Below, one piece after another: positions 1-7,698 of a stretch of 32,309 nucleotides of DNA. The stretch is from a virus. The notes beneath the pieces were generated by a model that was not told the DNA's origin, ran no database searches, and saw only the letters and a list, made by a program, of their open reading frames with translations. The stretch covers positions 1 through 32,309 of IMG/VR virus record IMGVR_UViG_3300027788_000001; one strand, 5' to 3'. The translations under genes and the position numbers were made by a program. The stretch's first letter is position 1. Every line of letters starts with the position of its first letter.

Positions 1-127
1 AAAGTAGCACTTCCAGTTGGAAGCTACAAAATGGAAGATGGTCAAGAACTGATTATTGAAGAAGAAGGAATTATTAAATCTATTGGAGAAGCTGTTGAAG
101 AAGCTCCAGAAGAAGCTCCTGCAGAAG
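1..127. repeat. Terminal direct repeat, copy 1 (circle closure)
   Basis: These 127 bases are identical to 32183-32309, and the scaffold-like reading frame runs through the join without interruption. The simplest reading is that the window is a circular or circularly permuted genome of 32,182 bp written once round plus an overlap. A 127-base overlap equals a common assembler k-mer length, so it is probably an assembly overlap and not a physical terminal repeat; this last point is inference. Confidence 0.9.
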
Positions 128-420
128 AAGAAGTTGAAGCAGCTGAAGAAGAAATGGCTTATGCAACTAAAGAAGACTTAGCAGAAGTTAAATCTATGAT
201 TGACGAAATCAAAGCAATGATTGAAAAGAAAGATGAATTATCAGTTGAAGAAACTGTTGAAAATATTGTTGCAGAAGTTAAGGAAGAATTTTCAGAAGTT
301 GAAAAAGTAAACCATAACCCTGAAGCAAAAGCGGATAGAGCTTTAAACCTTTATTCACAAAAACGTGGAACTACTACAATGGATAGAGTTCTTGCAAAAA
401 TATCTAACATTAAAAAATAA
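1..420 (+). CDS. Scaffold-like head protein, 3' part (5' part at 32024-32309)
   Basis: The frame is open from base 1 and continues the gene that starts at 32024. Joined across the circle, the protein is 192 aa. The N-terminal third looks like a small beta domain with repeated Asn-Gly / Asp-Gly turns. The middle is extremely Glu/Ala rich, and the C-terminal part is a predicted coiled coil that ends basic (KISNIKK). It sits between the prohead protease and the major capsid gene, the usual place of a scaffolding or prohead-core protein, and its acidic helical nature fits. The internal ATG at 31 is not needed as a start. The function is inferred from position and composition; no catalytic motif is visible. 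Confidence 0.6.
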   Translation, partial: KVALPVGSYKMEDGQELIIEEEGIIKSIGEAVEEAPEEAPAEEEVEAAEEEMAYATKEDLAEVKSMIDEIKAMIEKKDELSVEETVENIVAEVKEEFSEVEKVNHNPEAKADRALNLYSQKRGTTTMDRVLAKISNIKK

Positions 421-425
421 AAAAA

Positions 426-845
426 ATGTCTACAAAAATTACTACAAGTAATGATGTGTTAAGAGCTCGCTCTAAGCAAATCACTTTAACAGATACTGGA
501 AGCGTTTACGCTAATCAATCTGGTTCAGAATTTAACATTGCCACAGATGCAAAAGTTATTTCGCTTCCTTTAATTTTAGCTGAAAACTTAGGAATGGAAT
601 TTACTTTCAGAAATTCAGGTGCTGATGGAAACAACATTATAACTATTTCTCCTAATGCTGCTGATGCAGTTGTTGGAACTATTGCAAACGCTGCTGCTGA
701 TTCAGTTTCAGGTGGTGTTGCAGGAAAAGATATAATCAACACAAAAGCTACTGCAAACCTAGGAGACTTTATTAAACTAACAGCTTTATCTACTACAAAG
801 TGGGTGATTTCTGCTGGAGTTGGAATCTGGGCTTCTGAAGCATAA
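426..845 (+). CDS. Hypothetical virion protein, decoration candidate
   Basis: 139 aa, starting five bases after the scaffold-like gene behind an A-rich leader. The sequence is rich in Ala, Thr, Ser, Asn and Gly with alternating hydrophobic residues, and looks like an all-beta protein; no Cys, no signal peptide and no membrane segment. The segment FRNSGADGNN resembles beta-strand repeats in phage fibre and decoration proteins. Lying directly before the major capsid gene, it may be a head decoration or stabilisation protein. I do not recognise a named family and the role is a guess from position. Confidence 0.5.
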   Translation: MSTKITTSNDVLRARSKQITLTDTGSVYANQSGSEFNIATDAKVISLPLILAENLGMEFTFRNSGADGNNIITISPNAADAVVGTIANAAADSVSGGVAGKDIINTKATANLGDFIKLTALSTTKWVISAGVGIWASEA

Positions 846-871
846 TAATTAATTAAATAAAATAAAAAACG

Positions 872-1804
872 ATGGCAACTACTAACAATCTAACTACCTC
901 ATACTCAGGACAGTTTGCAGGACAATACATATCCGCAGCTCTTTTAAGTGGGGCAACTTTGGACAACGGTTTAATTACTGTAAAACCAAATATCAAATTT
1001 CAAGAAGTACTAAAAAAGATATCAACTGATGGTCTTGTGAAAAATTCAAGCTGTGACTTTGACCCTACTTCTACTTTAACGCTGACTGAAAGAATTCTTA
1101 AACCAGATTTTCAGCAAGTTAATTTACAATTATGTAAGTCTGATTTTCATTCAGATTGGGAAGCTGAATCTATGGGCTATTCTGCTTTTGATTCTTTACC
1201 TCCTACATTTGCTGATTTTTTAATTGGTCACGTTGCTGCTAAAGTAGCACAAAGAACTGAGCAATCTATTTGGAGTGGTGCTGCTGCAACTAACGGACAG
1301 TTTGGTGGATTTACAGAATTATTAACTGCTGATGCTGATGTAACTGATGTTGCTGCTGTTGGTGGTGGTGTTACTGCTGCAAATGTAATTGCTCAAATTG
1401 GAGCTGTTGTTGATGCTATCGGTTCTTCACTTTACACTTCAGAAGATATGTTTATTTATGTATCTCAAAATGTGGCTCGTGCCTATACAAGAGCTCTTGG
1501 AGGTTTTGGTGCAGCTGGTTTAGGCGGTGCTGGTACAGATAACAAAGGGACTCAATGGTATAACGGTGGTGGACTTATGTTTGATGGCGTAAAAATCGCT
1601 GTTGCAAATGGATTAGCTGACAATACAATGGTAGCTGCTGAAAAAAGCAACTTATACTTTGGCTGTGGCTTACTAAATGACACTCAGGAATGTAAGGTCA
1701 TTGACATGTCTGACATTGATGGAAGTCAGAATGTAAGAGTTGTAATGAGATTTACAGCTGGAGTTAATTACGGAATCGGTTCTGATATCGTACTCTACTC
1801 TTAA
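872..1804 (+). CDS. Major capsid protein
   Basis: 310 aa, of the length and composition of HK97-fold capsid proteins from Bacteroidota phages. An N-terminal helix region is followed by a long alpha/beta domain, with a Gly/Ala-rich stretch near residues 205-225 (GGFGAAGLGGAG) that would form a loop. The C-terminal strand contains VRVVMRFTAG, typical of the end of such capsid proteins. It follows the protease and scaffold-like genes and is followed at once by an intrinsic terminator, so the capsid message can be made as a short, abundant transcript from the promoter at 31980. The start ATG has an A-rich leader. The call rests on position, length and family resemblance. Confidence 0.8.
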   Translation: MATTNNLTTSYSGQFAGQYISAALLSGATLDNGLITVKPNIKFQEVLKKISTDGLVKNSSCDFDPTSTLTLTERILKPDFQQVNLQLCKSDFHSDWEAESMGYSAFDSLPPTFADFLIGHVAAKVAQRTEQSIWSGAAATNGQFGGFTELLTADADVTDVAAVGGGVTAANVIAQIGAVVDAIGSSLYTSEDMFIYVSQNVARAYTRALGGFGAAGLGGAGTDNKGTQWYNGGGLMFDGVKIAVANGLADNTMVAAEKSNLYFGCGLLNDTQECKVIDMSDIDGSQNVRVVMRFTAGVNYGIGSDIVLYS

Positions 1805-1823
1805 TAAATAAATTTTAAATAAT

Positions 1824-1866
1824 CAAAAAGGGTGGGTGAGCCGATGTGCCTACTCACCCTTTTTTA
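1824..1866 (+). terminator. Intrinsic terminator after the capsid gene
   Basis: An arm AAAAAGGGTG pairs with CACCCTTTTT around a loop that can also pair internally, and it is followed by a T run. It would uncouple high capsid expression from the downstream tail-tube gene, which has no late promoter motif in front of it and must depend on read-through. Confidence 0.8.
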
Positions 1867-1881
1867 ATACAAAAAAAAATT

Positions 1882-2472
1882 ATGGCTTGTGACCTAACAA
1901 AAGGGCGAAAAGTCCCCTGTAAAGATGTGGTTGGAGGATTGAAAAATATTTATTTTCTTGATTTTGGAAGTTTAGGTACAGTAACTTTAACAGATGACGA
2001 AATAACTAATTTAACAGGTACTGAAATAGGAGGTACTGCAAATTCTTTAACAGCTTACAAATACGAATTAAAAGGAAATAGTAGCTTTGAACAAGCTATA
2101 ACAAGTTCTCGTGAAAACGGAACTACTTACTTTGAGCAAACTTTAAATTTAACTTTTAAAAAATTGACCAAAGAAGACAATAAAGAAATTAAGCTTTTAG
2201 CTTATGACAGACCTCATATTGCAATTGAGGATTATAATGGAAATGTATTTATGATGGGTACGGAACATGGAGCAGATGTCAATGGCGGAACAATAGTTAC
2301 TGGGGCTGCAATGGCAGACCTCTCCGGCTATACACTTACTTTTGCTGCTTCTGAGTTAGCACCAGCTAATTTTATGGATTCAGATACTAAGGATGTAGAT
2401 TTTCCTTTTAGTGTAACAGATTATGCTGGATTGAGTGGTACTATTACGATTACTGAAGGTACTAATTCATAA
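1882..2472 (+). CDS. Probable major tail (tube) protein
   Basis: 196 aa from the ATG at 1882. A GTG further upstream at 1846 would put the start inside the terminator hairpin and was not used. The protein starts MACDLTKGR, and conserved blocks include YKYELKGNSSFEQ, SSRENGTTYFEQTL and the C-terminal DLSGYTLTFAASE, which I associate with major tail proteins of Flavobacteriia siphophages. The fold is predicted mostly beta. It lies between capsid and portal genes with terminators on both sides, consistent with a highly expressed structural protein. The residues after about 175 may form a small appended beta domain. Family assignment is from memory of the pattern. Confidence 0.6.
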   Translation: MACDLTKGRKVPCKDVVGGLKNIYFLDFGSLGTVTLTDDEITNLTGTEIGGTANSLTAYKYELKGNSSFEQAITSSRENGTTYFEQTLNLTFKKLTKEDNKEIKLLAYDRPHIAIEDYNGNVFMMGTEHGADVNGGTIVTGAAMADLSGYTLTFAASELAPANFMDSDTKDVDFPFSVTDYAGLSGTITITEGTNS

Positions 2473-2491
2473 TTAGTATTTACTAAAGATT

Positions 2492-2518
2492 AAAGGGGGC
2501 TTAATTGCCCCTTTTTTT
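2492..2518 (+). terminator. Intrinsic terminator after the tail-tube gene
   Basis: The stem GGGGC / GCCCC has a six-base loop TTAATT, extended by A/T pairs, and is followed by a run of seven Ts. It stands 14 bases upstream of the late promoter motif at 2532, so the capsid/tail unit ends here and a new unit starts. Confidence 0.85.
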
Positions 2519-2531
2519 ATGCTTTCTATTT

Positions 2532-2565
2532 AACAAAACACAACTTATTTTATTGTATTAATATG
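2532..2565 (+). promoter_or_regulatory. Late promoter motif, site 1
   Basis: AACAAAA (2532-2538), 12 bases, then TATTGTATTAATAT (2551-2564) with the ATG of the next gene at 2563-2565. The same two boxes with the same spacing occur at 5254, 22132, 31187 and 31980. It follows a terminator and precedes the portal operon. Promoter function is inferred. Confidence 0.75.
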
Positions 2566-2919
2566 GTAATACTTCAAAGCTCTACAAATAACCAAACTTT
2601 TAGTTTTATTCCTAGAGAATATACTGCTGGAACTACATATACTATAAAAATGAAAGATGAAAGTTCAAACTCTGAAGCCTTTTCAGCTACAGCTACAACT
2701 TTTACAGCTGTAGATTATTATTATCAGTATAGTGCTGCTTTTGTTTTAAACAATAAAACACTAAAAGAAAATACAATGTACATGTTAGAAATTAAAGACG
2801 GAAATAATGTTGTTTTTAAAGACAAAGTATTTTGCACAAATCAAAATGTAACAACTTACAGCGTGAATAAGAATGCTTATACAAGCAACACAACAGCTAA
2901 TGATTTTATAGTTTTATAA
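2563..2919 (+). CDS. Hypothetical small virion-operon protein
   Basis: 118 aa, the first gene of the portal unit. The sequence looks like an immunoglobulin-like beta sandwich: alternating polar and hydrophobic residues, many Thr/Ser/Asn/Tyr, with the segment TFSFIPREYTAGTTYTI near the start. It has no membrane segment or signal peptide. The start codon is part of the promoter motif, so the mRNA leader would be absent or very short. The stop overlaps the portal start (TAATG), suggesting coupled translation. Similar small genes occur next to portal genes in Flavobacteriia phages, but I know no function. Confidence 0.6.
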   Translation: MVILQSSTNNQTFSFIPREYTAGTTYTIKMKDESSNSEAFSATATTFTAVDYYYQYSAAFVLNNKTLKENTMYMLEIKDGNNVVFKDKVFCTNQNVTTYSVNKNAYTSNTTANDFIVL

Positions 2920-4688
2920 TGGCAAGAAATAACAACAAAAAAGAAGGCGGTCTTCACGTTATCAATTTATCTACTTATAACAGACCTGAAATATCTGAAG
3001 ATAAAAGAAAGGAATGGGTAGCTTATGGAACGGATAATAATTACTACCAATATCTGATTGAGCTTTTTACTAATAGCACAACTAATAACGCTATTATCGG
3101 AGGGGTTTCTTCAATGATATACGGTAAAGGATTAGATGCTTTAGATAGTTCAACAAAGACAGAAGAATATGCTGCAATGCGGTCAATATTTTCTAACGAT
3201 TGTTTAAGAAAGGTTTCTTTAGATTTAAAACTATTAGGAGAAGCAAGTTTTCAAGTTACATATCAAGACAAAAAAGTATATAAAGCAGAACATTTCCCAC
3301 GTCAAACATTACGAGCTGAAAAATGTAATGAAGAAGGAAAAATAGAAGCTTATTACTACCATCCAGATTGGGTAAATATTAAACCATCTGACAAGCCTAA
3401 GAGAATTGCTTCATTTGGATTTGGTAACGGTAAAGAACCTGAAGTTAAAATAGCTAAAAGATACATTTCAGGATATGATTATTATTGTCCTGTGGATTAC
3501 CAAGGGGGTCTTGCTTTTGCTGAACTCGAATCAGAGGTATCTGATTTTTTAATTAATGATGTACAGAATGGGTTCTCCGGAACGAAAATTTTAAATTTTA
3601 ATAACGGAATTCCTGACCAAGATCAACAGTTAAGTATTAAGAACGATGTAATGCGTAAGCTTACAGGGTCAAATGGCGAAAAGGTTATTATAGCATTTAA
3701 CAACAACGCTGAAAGCAAAACTACAATTGATGACGTTCCTTTAAATGACGCTCCTGCTCATTATGAGTACTTGTCTACTGAGTGTTCAAATAAGTTAATG
3801 GTAGCCCATAGAATTACTTCTCCTTTGCTTTTAGGAATAAGAACTGGTAACAACGGACTAGGAAATAACGCTGACGAAATTAAAACAGCATCCCTTCTAT
3901 TTAATAACGTTACTATAAGACCGTATCAAGACCTTTTAATAGACTGTATTGACGATATTCTAGCTTTTAATGGTATATCACTAAAATTATATTTCAAGAC
4001 CTTACAACCGCTTGAATTCATTGATACAGATAATGCAATAACAGACGAAGCAAGAGAAGAAGAAACTGGAGTAAAACTTTCTAAAGAAGAATCTTTTAAC
4101 GATGATGAAGCTTTTGATTTATTGAATGAATTAGGAGAAGAAGAAAACCTTGACGAATGGGAATTGGTAGATGAGCGTGAAGTAGATTATGAACAAGAAG
4201 AAGCATTAGATAAAATGATTGGTTTGGCTTCAACAGGTTCTGCAAGACCAAATGCTAAAAGTAAACAAGATGGAGAATCAGATGGTTTTAATTTTAAAGT
4301 CCGTTATCAATATGCACCTTTAAGAACTTCATCAAATAGCAGGGACTTTTGTGAAAAAATGGTTAGTGCTGCGAAAATATATAGAAAAGAAGATATTTTG
4401 CAAATGGGAGAGCAACCTGTCAATAAAGGATGGGGGCCAAAGGGTAAAACCGCTACCTATTCAATCTGGGAATTCAAAGGTGGTGGAGATTGTCATCATT
4501 TTTGGATGCGTAAGACGTATATGGCTAAAGGAGTTACTCCAGATGCTAAAAACCCAAGAGCAGAAGTAAGTGTAAACAAAGCTAAGAAAAAAGGATTTAA
4601 GCCTGAAAAGAATAAATCAAATGTAGCCAAGCGTCCTGCCGATATGGATTATGACGGTTTTTTACCAACTAATAAAAGATTTCAATAA
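2919..4688 (+). CDS. Portal protein with C-terminal MuF-like domain
   Basis: 589 aa. Residues 1 to about 420 form a phage portal of the type found in Bacteroidota phages: WVAYGTDNNYYQYL near the start, then SMIYGKGLDAL, SPLLLGIRTG and the stem/wing region ending in LYFKTLQPLEF. The portal is the dodecameric ring at the capsid vertex through which DNA passes and to which the tail attaches. After an acidic linker (about 430-470) comes a separate C-terminal domain with SNSRDFCEKM, YRKEDI and GGGDCHHFWMRKTYM; its Cys/His arrangement recalls the C-terminal part of Mu F-type head morphogenesis proteins. That resemblance is inference. It is translationally linked to neighbours on both sides by one- to four-base overlaps. 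Confidence 0.85.
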   Translation: MARNNNKKEGGLHVINLSTYNRPEISEDKRKEWVAYGTDNNYYQYLIELFTNSTTNNAIIGGVSSMIYGKGLDALDSSTKTEEYAAMRSIFSNDCLRKVSLDLKLLGEASFQVTYQDKKVYKAEHFPRQTLRAEKCNEEGKIEAYYYHPDWVNIKPSDKPKRIASFGFGNGKEPEVKIAKRYISGYDYYCPVDYQGGLAFAELESEVSDFLINDVQNGFSGTKILNFNNGIPDQDQQLSIKNDVMRKLTGSNGEKVIIAFNNNAESKTTIDDVPLNDAPAHYEYLSTECSNKLMVAHRITSPLLLGIRTGNNGLGNNADEIKTASLLFNNVTIRPYQDLLIDCIDDILAFNGISLKLYFKTLQPLEFIDTDNAITDEAREEETGVKLSKEESFNDDEAFDLLNELGEEENLDEWELVDEREVDYEQEEALDKMIGLASTGSARPNAKSKQDGESDGFNFKVRYQYAPLRTSSNSRDFCEKMVSAAKIYRKEDILQMGEQPVNKGWGPKGKTATYSIWEFKGGGDCHHFWMRKTYMAKGVTPDAKNPRAEVSVNKAKKKGFKPEKNKSNVAKRPADMDYDGFLPTNKRFQ

Positions 4689-5188
4689 TGGCAGAAGCAT
4701 TATTAATAGGGAGAGCAGACGTAGTAAAATTTACTGCAATGAACGGAAACGTAGATACGGATAAATTCATTCAGTATATTAAAATTTCTCAGGACATTCA
4801 TATACAAAACTACTTAGGAACAGACTTATTTAAAAAGATACAAGCTGATATAATAGCAGGCACTTTAGCAGGAAACTATTTAAGCCTTGTAAACGTACAT
4901 ATAAAGCCTATGCTGATACATTGGGCAATGGTTGAGTACTTACCCTTTGCTGCATATACAATCGCTAACAAAGGCGTATTTAAACACTCTAGTGAAAACG
5001 CTGAAAACGTATCAAAAGAAGAAGTAGATTTTTTGATTGAAAAAGAAAGGGATTTAGCACAATATTATACAGATAGGTTTATTTCTTATATGACTTTTAA
5101 CAATAGTTTATTCCCAGAGTACAGCTCAAATAATAATGACGATATAAACCCTAGTTATGACTCAAACTTTTCTGGATGGGTATTATAA
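4688..5188 (+). CDS. Head-tail connector (DUF6712-like)
   Basis: 166 aa, overlapping the portal stop by one base. Mostly helical, with a conserved core around YLGTDLFKKI and IKPMLIHWAMVEYLPF, and a C-terminal tail rich in Asn, Ser and Tyr. This pattern matches the DUF6712 group of Bacteroidota phage proteins, encoded beside the portal and thought to be head-tail adaptors. The role here follows from position and family resemblance; no motif is diagnostic. Confidence 0.6.
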   Translation: MAEALLIGRADVVKFTAMNGNVDTDKFIQYIKISQDIHIQNYLGTDLFKKIQADIIAGTLAGNYLSLVNVHIKPMLIHWAMVEYLPFAAYTIANKGVFKHSSENAENVSKEEVDFLIEKERDLAQYYTDRFISYMTFNNSLFPEYSSNNNDDINPSYDSNFSGWVL

Positions 5189-5283
5189 AAAAAAGATATA
5201 AGCCAAAGCTTGAAAATGTATATAAGCTAAAAGGATATTTAAAAAGAATAAATAACAAAATTGCTAAAAAAGTATTGTATTAA
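5176..5283 (+). CDS. Small basic protein, 35 aa
   Basis: A 35-residue frame starting inside the end of the connector gene and ending one base before the start codon at 5285. It is very rich in Lys, Tyr and Leu (starts MGIIKKRYKPK), is probably one short amphipathic helix, and its last codons coincide with the promoter motif at 5273-5287. Small basic peptides at this place occur in related phages as I recall them, but the length is too short to be certain that it is translated. Confidence 0.4.
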   Translation: MGIIKKRYKPKLENVYKLKGYLKRINNKIAKKVLY

Positions 5284-5287
5284 TATG
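5254..5287 (+). promoter_or_regulatory. Late promoter motif, site 2
   Basis: AACAAAA (5254-5260), 12 bases, TATTGTATTAATAT (5273-5286), with ATG at 5285-5287. It lies inside the end of the small basic frame and in front of the fibre and lysis genes. Its N12 spacer ends in AAAAAAG like that of site 4. Promoter function is inferred from the five-fold recurrence. Confidence 0.7.
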
Positions 5288-5389
5288 AGTAATAGTATTA
5301 ATTGGGGAGAATCTTATTGTTGTTCTTGGTGGGGAGACATCTCTAATCAGTTTACAATAGATATTGACTCAAAACCTGAAAACTTATGA
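5285..5389 (+). CDS. Small Trp-rich protein, 34 aa
   Basis: 34 residues, starting at the ATG built into late promoter site 2. It contains NWGESYCCSWWGD, which mirrors the NWGSIYPVSWWGN start of the next small protein, so the two look like diverged tandem copies. The stop overlaps the next start (ATGA). A Trp/Gly-rich peptide between connector and fibre genes could be a small virion or tail-tip component, but its function is unknown. Confidence 0.5.
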   Translation: MSNSINWGESYCCSWWGDISNQFTIDIDSKPENL

Positions 5390-5553
5390 ATTGGGGTTCT
5401 ATTTATCCAGTAAGCTGGTGGGGAAATGTAAATGAAGCAAATAGCTGGGGTATAGTTTACCCTTTTGATGCAGATGGTTCTTTACTTACAGTTGATACAA
5501 CATTAATACTAGCAGATACCACACAATATAAAGCAGATGCAACAGAATATTAA
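5386..5553 (+). CDS. Small Trp-rich protein, 55 aa
   Basis: 55 residues, overlapping the previous stop by four bases. The N-terminus MNWGSIYPVSWWGNVNE is a pattern I have seen in small proteins of Flavobacteriia phages near the tail fibre genes. The C-terminal half has two short repeats of an ADTT / ADAT type (LILADTTQYKADATEY), like the start of a fibre beta repeat. It is probably a virion-associated minor protein; the biochemical role is unknown. Confidence 0.55.
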   Translation: MNWGSIYPVSWWGNVNEANSWGIVYPFDADGSLLTVDTTLILADTTQYKADATEY

Positions 5554-5564
5554 AATAAAATAAA

Positions 5565-6368
5565 ATGGCTAAACAAACAGTAAATATTGGAACTACAGCA
5601 AACGATGGTACAGGGGATGAGTTGCGTAATGCCTTTGACAAACTCAATGATAATTTTGATGAAGTCTACGGAAATAACTTTGTCACGGAATTAATGCTCA
5701 ATGATAACATTGTAGGAGCAGCTGAATTGAAAGTAACAGGTAATGGAACTGATGGTCAGATTTTAAAAACTGATGGAGATGGAACTTTTTCTTGGATTGA
5801 TAATGACGAAGGAGACATTACAGCGGTTACTGCTGGGGATGGTTTAACTGGCGGAGGTACTGCTGGAGACGTTACTTTAACTGTTGTAGGTGGGACTGGA
5901 ATAACTGCAAATGCTAACGATATTGCAATAACTTCAGGAGGTGTTGGTGCAACTCAATTAGCATCTAGTGCTGTAACTACTGTAAAAATAAACAATGATG
6001 CTGTCACTCACGACAAACTTTCTGCTCGTTTTACTGCTGAAGTTGCAATATCTGATTTAACGGGTGCAGCTGCTTACGATTGCTCAGCTGGCTCTTCGTT
6101 TAAATTAAGCGGTGATTTAACCGGAGGCGCATACACTATAAATTTAAGTAATTATAAAAAAGGTCAAGTAATAACCATTTACCCGTTAAAAGCTGAAAGC
6201 GTTACCCTTGCTGCAGGAACTGGAACTGGTGTTTTTAATAAGCTTAGTGCTGTTGATTACGATAACACAGTTACTAGTATTTTACAAATTGAATGCGTTG
6301 ATGACCAAGCAGCAAACCCAGTATTTTTCTATTCAGTTGCAACTTTTGCAGCGGATGCTACAATCTAA
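5565..6368 (+). CDS. Tail fibre-like protein
   Basis: 267 aa. The N-terminus VNIGTTANDGTGDELRNAF with NDNFDEVYG is the common opening of phage fibre proteins, probably an attachment and trimerisation helix. The middle (about 65-160) is a Gly/Thr/Asp-rich repeat region (GDGLTGGG, GGTGIT, SSAVTTVKI) typical of elongated beta-helical shafts. The C-terminal part (about 175-267) looks like a compact beta domain. It is expressed in the same direction as the adhesin that follows ten bases later; the two may form one fibre, with this protein as shaft. Confidence 0.7.
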   Translation: MAKQTVNIGTTANDGTGDELRNAFDKLNDNFDEVYGNNFVTELMLNDNIVGAAELKVTGNGTDGQILKTDGDGTFSWIDNDEGDITAVTAGDGLTGGGTAGDVTLTVVGGTGITANANDIAITSGGVGATQLASSAVTTVKINNDAVTHDKLSARFTAEVAISDLTGAAAYDCSAGSSFKLSGDLTGGAYTINLSNYKKGQVITIYPLKAESVTLAAGTGTGVFNKLSAVDYDNTVTSILQIECVDDQAANPVFFYSVATFAADATI

Positions 6369-6378
6369 AAAATAAAAT

Positions 6379-7302
6379 ATGTTAAGTAAAAGATTTTTAT
6401 CTATTGGAAGTGCGGGAGAAGTAACTTTTGCTTCAAATTATTTATTGGTTGCTGGCGGTGCTGGGGGTGGAGGTAGTGTTTATAACGGAAACGGAACTGG
6501 CGGAGGTGGAGCTGGGGGTGCTATAGATTCTACTTCAACGCTAGAAACTGGAGTAAATTATAACATTGTAATTGGAGGCGGTGGTGCTGGTGGTGTCGGA
6601 AATTACTCAACATCTTTCGGTGGAAATGGTTCTAATTCATCTTTTAATAATAATGTTTCATTAACTACAAGTACCGGAGGCGGTGGTGGAGCTGGTTGTT
6701 ATGGTTGTTCAAATCCCGGGCCATCTGGAGTAGATGGAGGGTCTGGTGGAGGTGGCGCCCCTTATAGTGGTCAAGGTGGTAATGGTATCTCAGGGCAAGG
6801 TAAAAACGGGGGTATTGGAAGCACAACATCTTACCTTACTTTTAGAGGTGGAGGAGGAGGTGGAGCTGGTGTGTTTGGTCGTGCCGGAGATTCTAATGGG
6901 AATGGTGGAAATGGACTTTTAACCAGTATAACTGGTACACAAACATACTACGCAGGTGGTGGTGGTGGAGGAACTTATTACGGAACTTCCTATGGAGCTG
7001 GAGGTACAGGAGGTCTTGGTGGTGGAGGTCGAGGAGGCTCTCATCTTAGCAATTTACAAAACCCTGTTGCTGGAACTGATAGCTACGGTGGTGGAGGTGG
7101 CGGAGGAGCTTCAGAGCAATCGTCTACTTTGGGAGCTGGCGGTGGAAGTGGTGTCATAATATTAAGATACCCAGCGGACAGAACATTAGTAATTGTATCA
7201 GGAGCAGCTACTACTGGAACGCAACCAAATACTTTAGTAGCTGGAAACTCAAACTTTAGATATACAAGAATCACAAGTTCTGGAACTATAAAATTTACAT
7301 AA
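6379..7302 (+). CDS. Glycine-rich adhesin (polyglycine tip)
   Basis: 307 aa, with some ten runs of Gly-Gly-Gly separated by short variable loops from about residue 25 to 250, then a beta segment VIILRYPADR and a C-terminal strand-rich end. This is the Gly-rich domain architecture found in phage tail tips. It resembles the polyglycine type II sandwich of T4-like gp38 adhesins, where packed Gly helices display variable loops that bind the receptor; the structural comparison is inference. It lies directly downstream of the shaft-like fibre gene and is the best candidate for the host-range determinant. Near the start LLVAGGAGG marks the first strand. Confidence 0.7.
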   Translation: MLSKRFLSIGSAGEVTFASNYLLVAGGAGGGGSVYNGNGTGGGGAGGAIDSTSTLETGVNYNIVIGGGGAGGVGNYSTSFGGNGSNSSFNNNVSLTTSTGGGGGAGCYGCSNPGPSGVDGGSGGGGAPYSGQGGNGISGQGKNGGIGSTTSYLTFRGGGGGGAGVFGRAGDSNGNGGNGLLTSITGTQTYYAGGGGGGTYYGTSYGAGGTGGLGGGGRGGSHLSNLQNPVAGTDSYGGGGGGGASEQSSTLGAGGGSGVIILRYPADRTLVIVSGAATTGTQPNTLVAGNSNFRYTRITSSGTIKFT

Positions 7303-7308
7303 AAAGAT

Positions 7309-7698
7309 ATGGCACATTACGCATTATTAGATTCAAATAATATAGTTACTAGGGTAATCGTAGGAAATGACGAAAGCGATACTTCAGAGAACTGGGAGTT
7401 GTTTTATGAAAATCTATTTAACCAAACCTGCAAAAGAACTTCTTACAATACAAGCGGAGGTGTTCATTTAGATGGTGGCACTCAATTTAGAAAAAACTAT
7501 GCTGGTATTGGTTATATCTTTGACTCTACAAGAGATGCATTTATTCTTCCTAAACCTTTTTCTAGTTGGACTTTAGACGAAGATACTTGTTGGTGGGAAG
7601 CACCAGTTGCTCATCCTACTGAATTAGAAGACGCAGATGGAAATCCTATTTTATATAGTTGGAATGAAGAAGACCAACAATGGAATGCAATTGAATAA
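7309..7698 (+). CDS. Conserved phage virion-associated protein
   Basis: 129 aa. The pattern MAHYALLDSNNIVTRVIVGND at the N-terminus, FRKNYAGIGYIFDSTRDAFI in the middle and PFSSWTLDED near residue 85 belongs to a small protein widespread in marine phages, notably cyanophages, usually next to fibre genes. The Trp/Tyr-rich C-terminal half (YSWNEEDQQW) fits a compact beta domain. Its function is not known to me; association with the tail fibre is suggested by position. Its stop overlaps the next small gene. Confidence 0.6.
   Translation: MAHYALLDSNNIVTRVIVGNDESDTSENWELFYENLFNQTCKRTSYNTSGGVHLDGGTQFRKNYAGIGYIFDSTRDAFILPKPFSSWTLDEDTCWWEAPVAHPTELEDADGNPILYSWNEEDQQWNAIE

Noticed and set aside
1846-1881. 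GTG start for the tail-tube gene
   Set aside because: It would lie in the loop of the capsid terminator; the ATG at 1882 has a good A-rich leader and the family-typical start.
4351-4569. 72-codon frame within the portal gene
   Set aside because: Shadow of the Cys/His domain of the portal; no start context.
6734-7274. Val/Glu-rich and Pro-rich frames within the adhesin gene
   Set aside because: Simple consequences of GGT/GGA repeats read in other frames.
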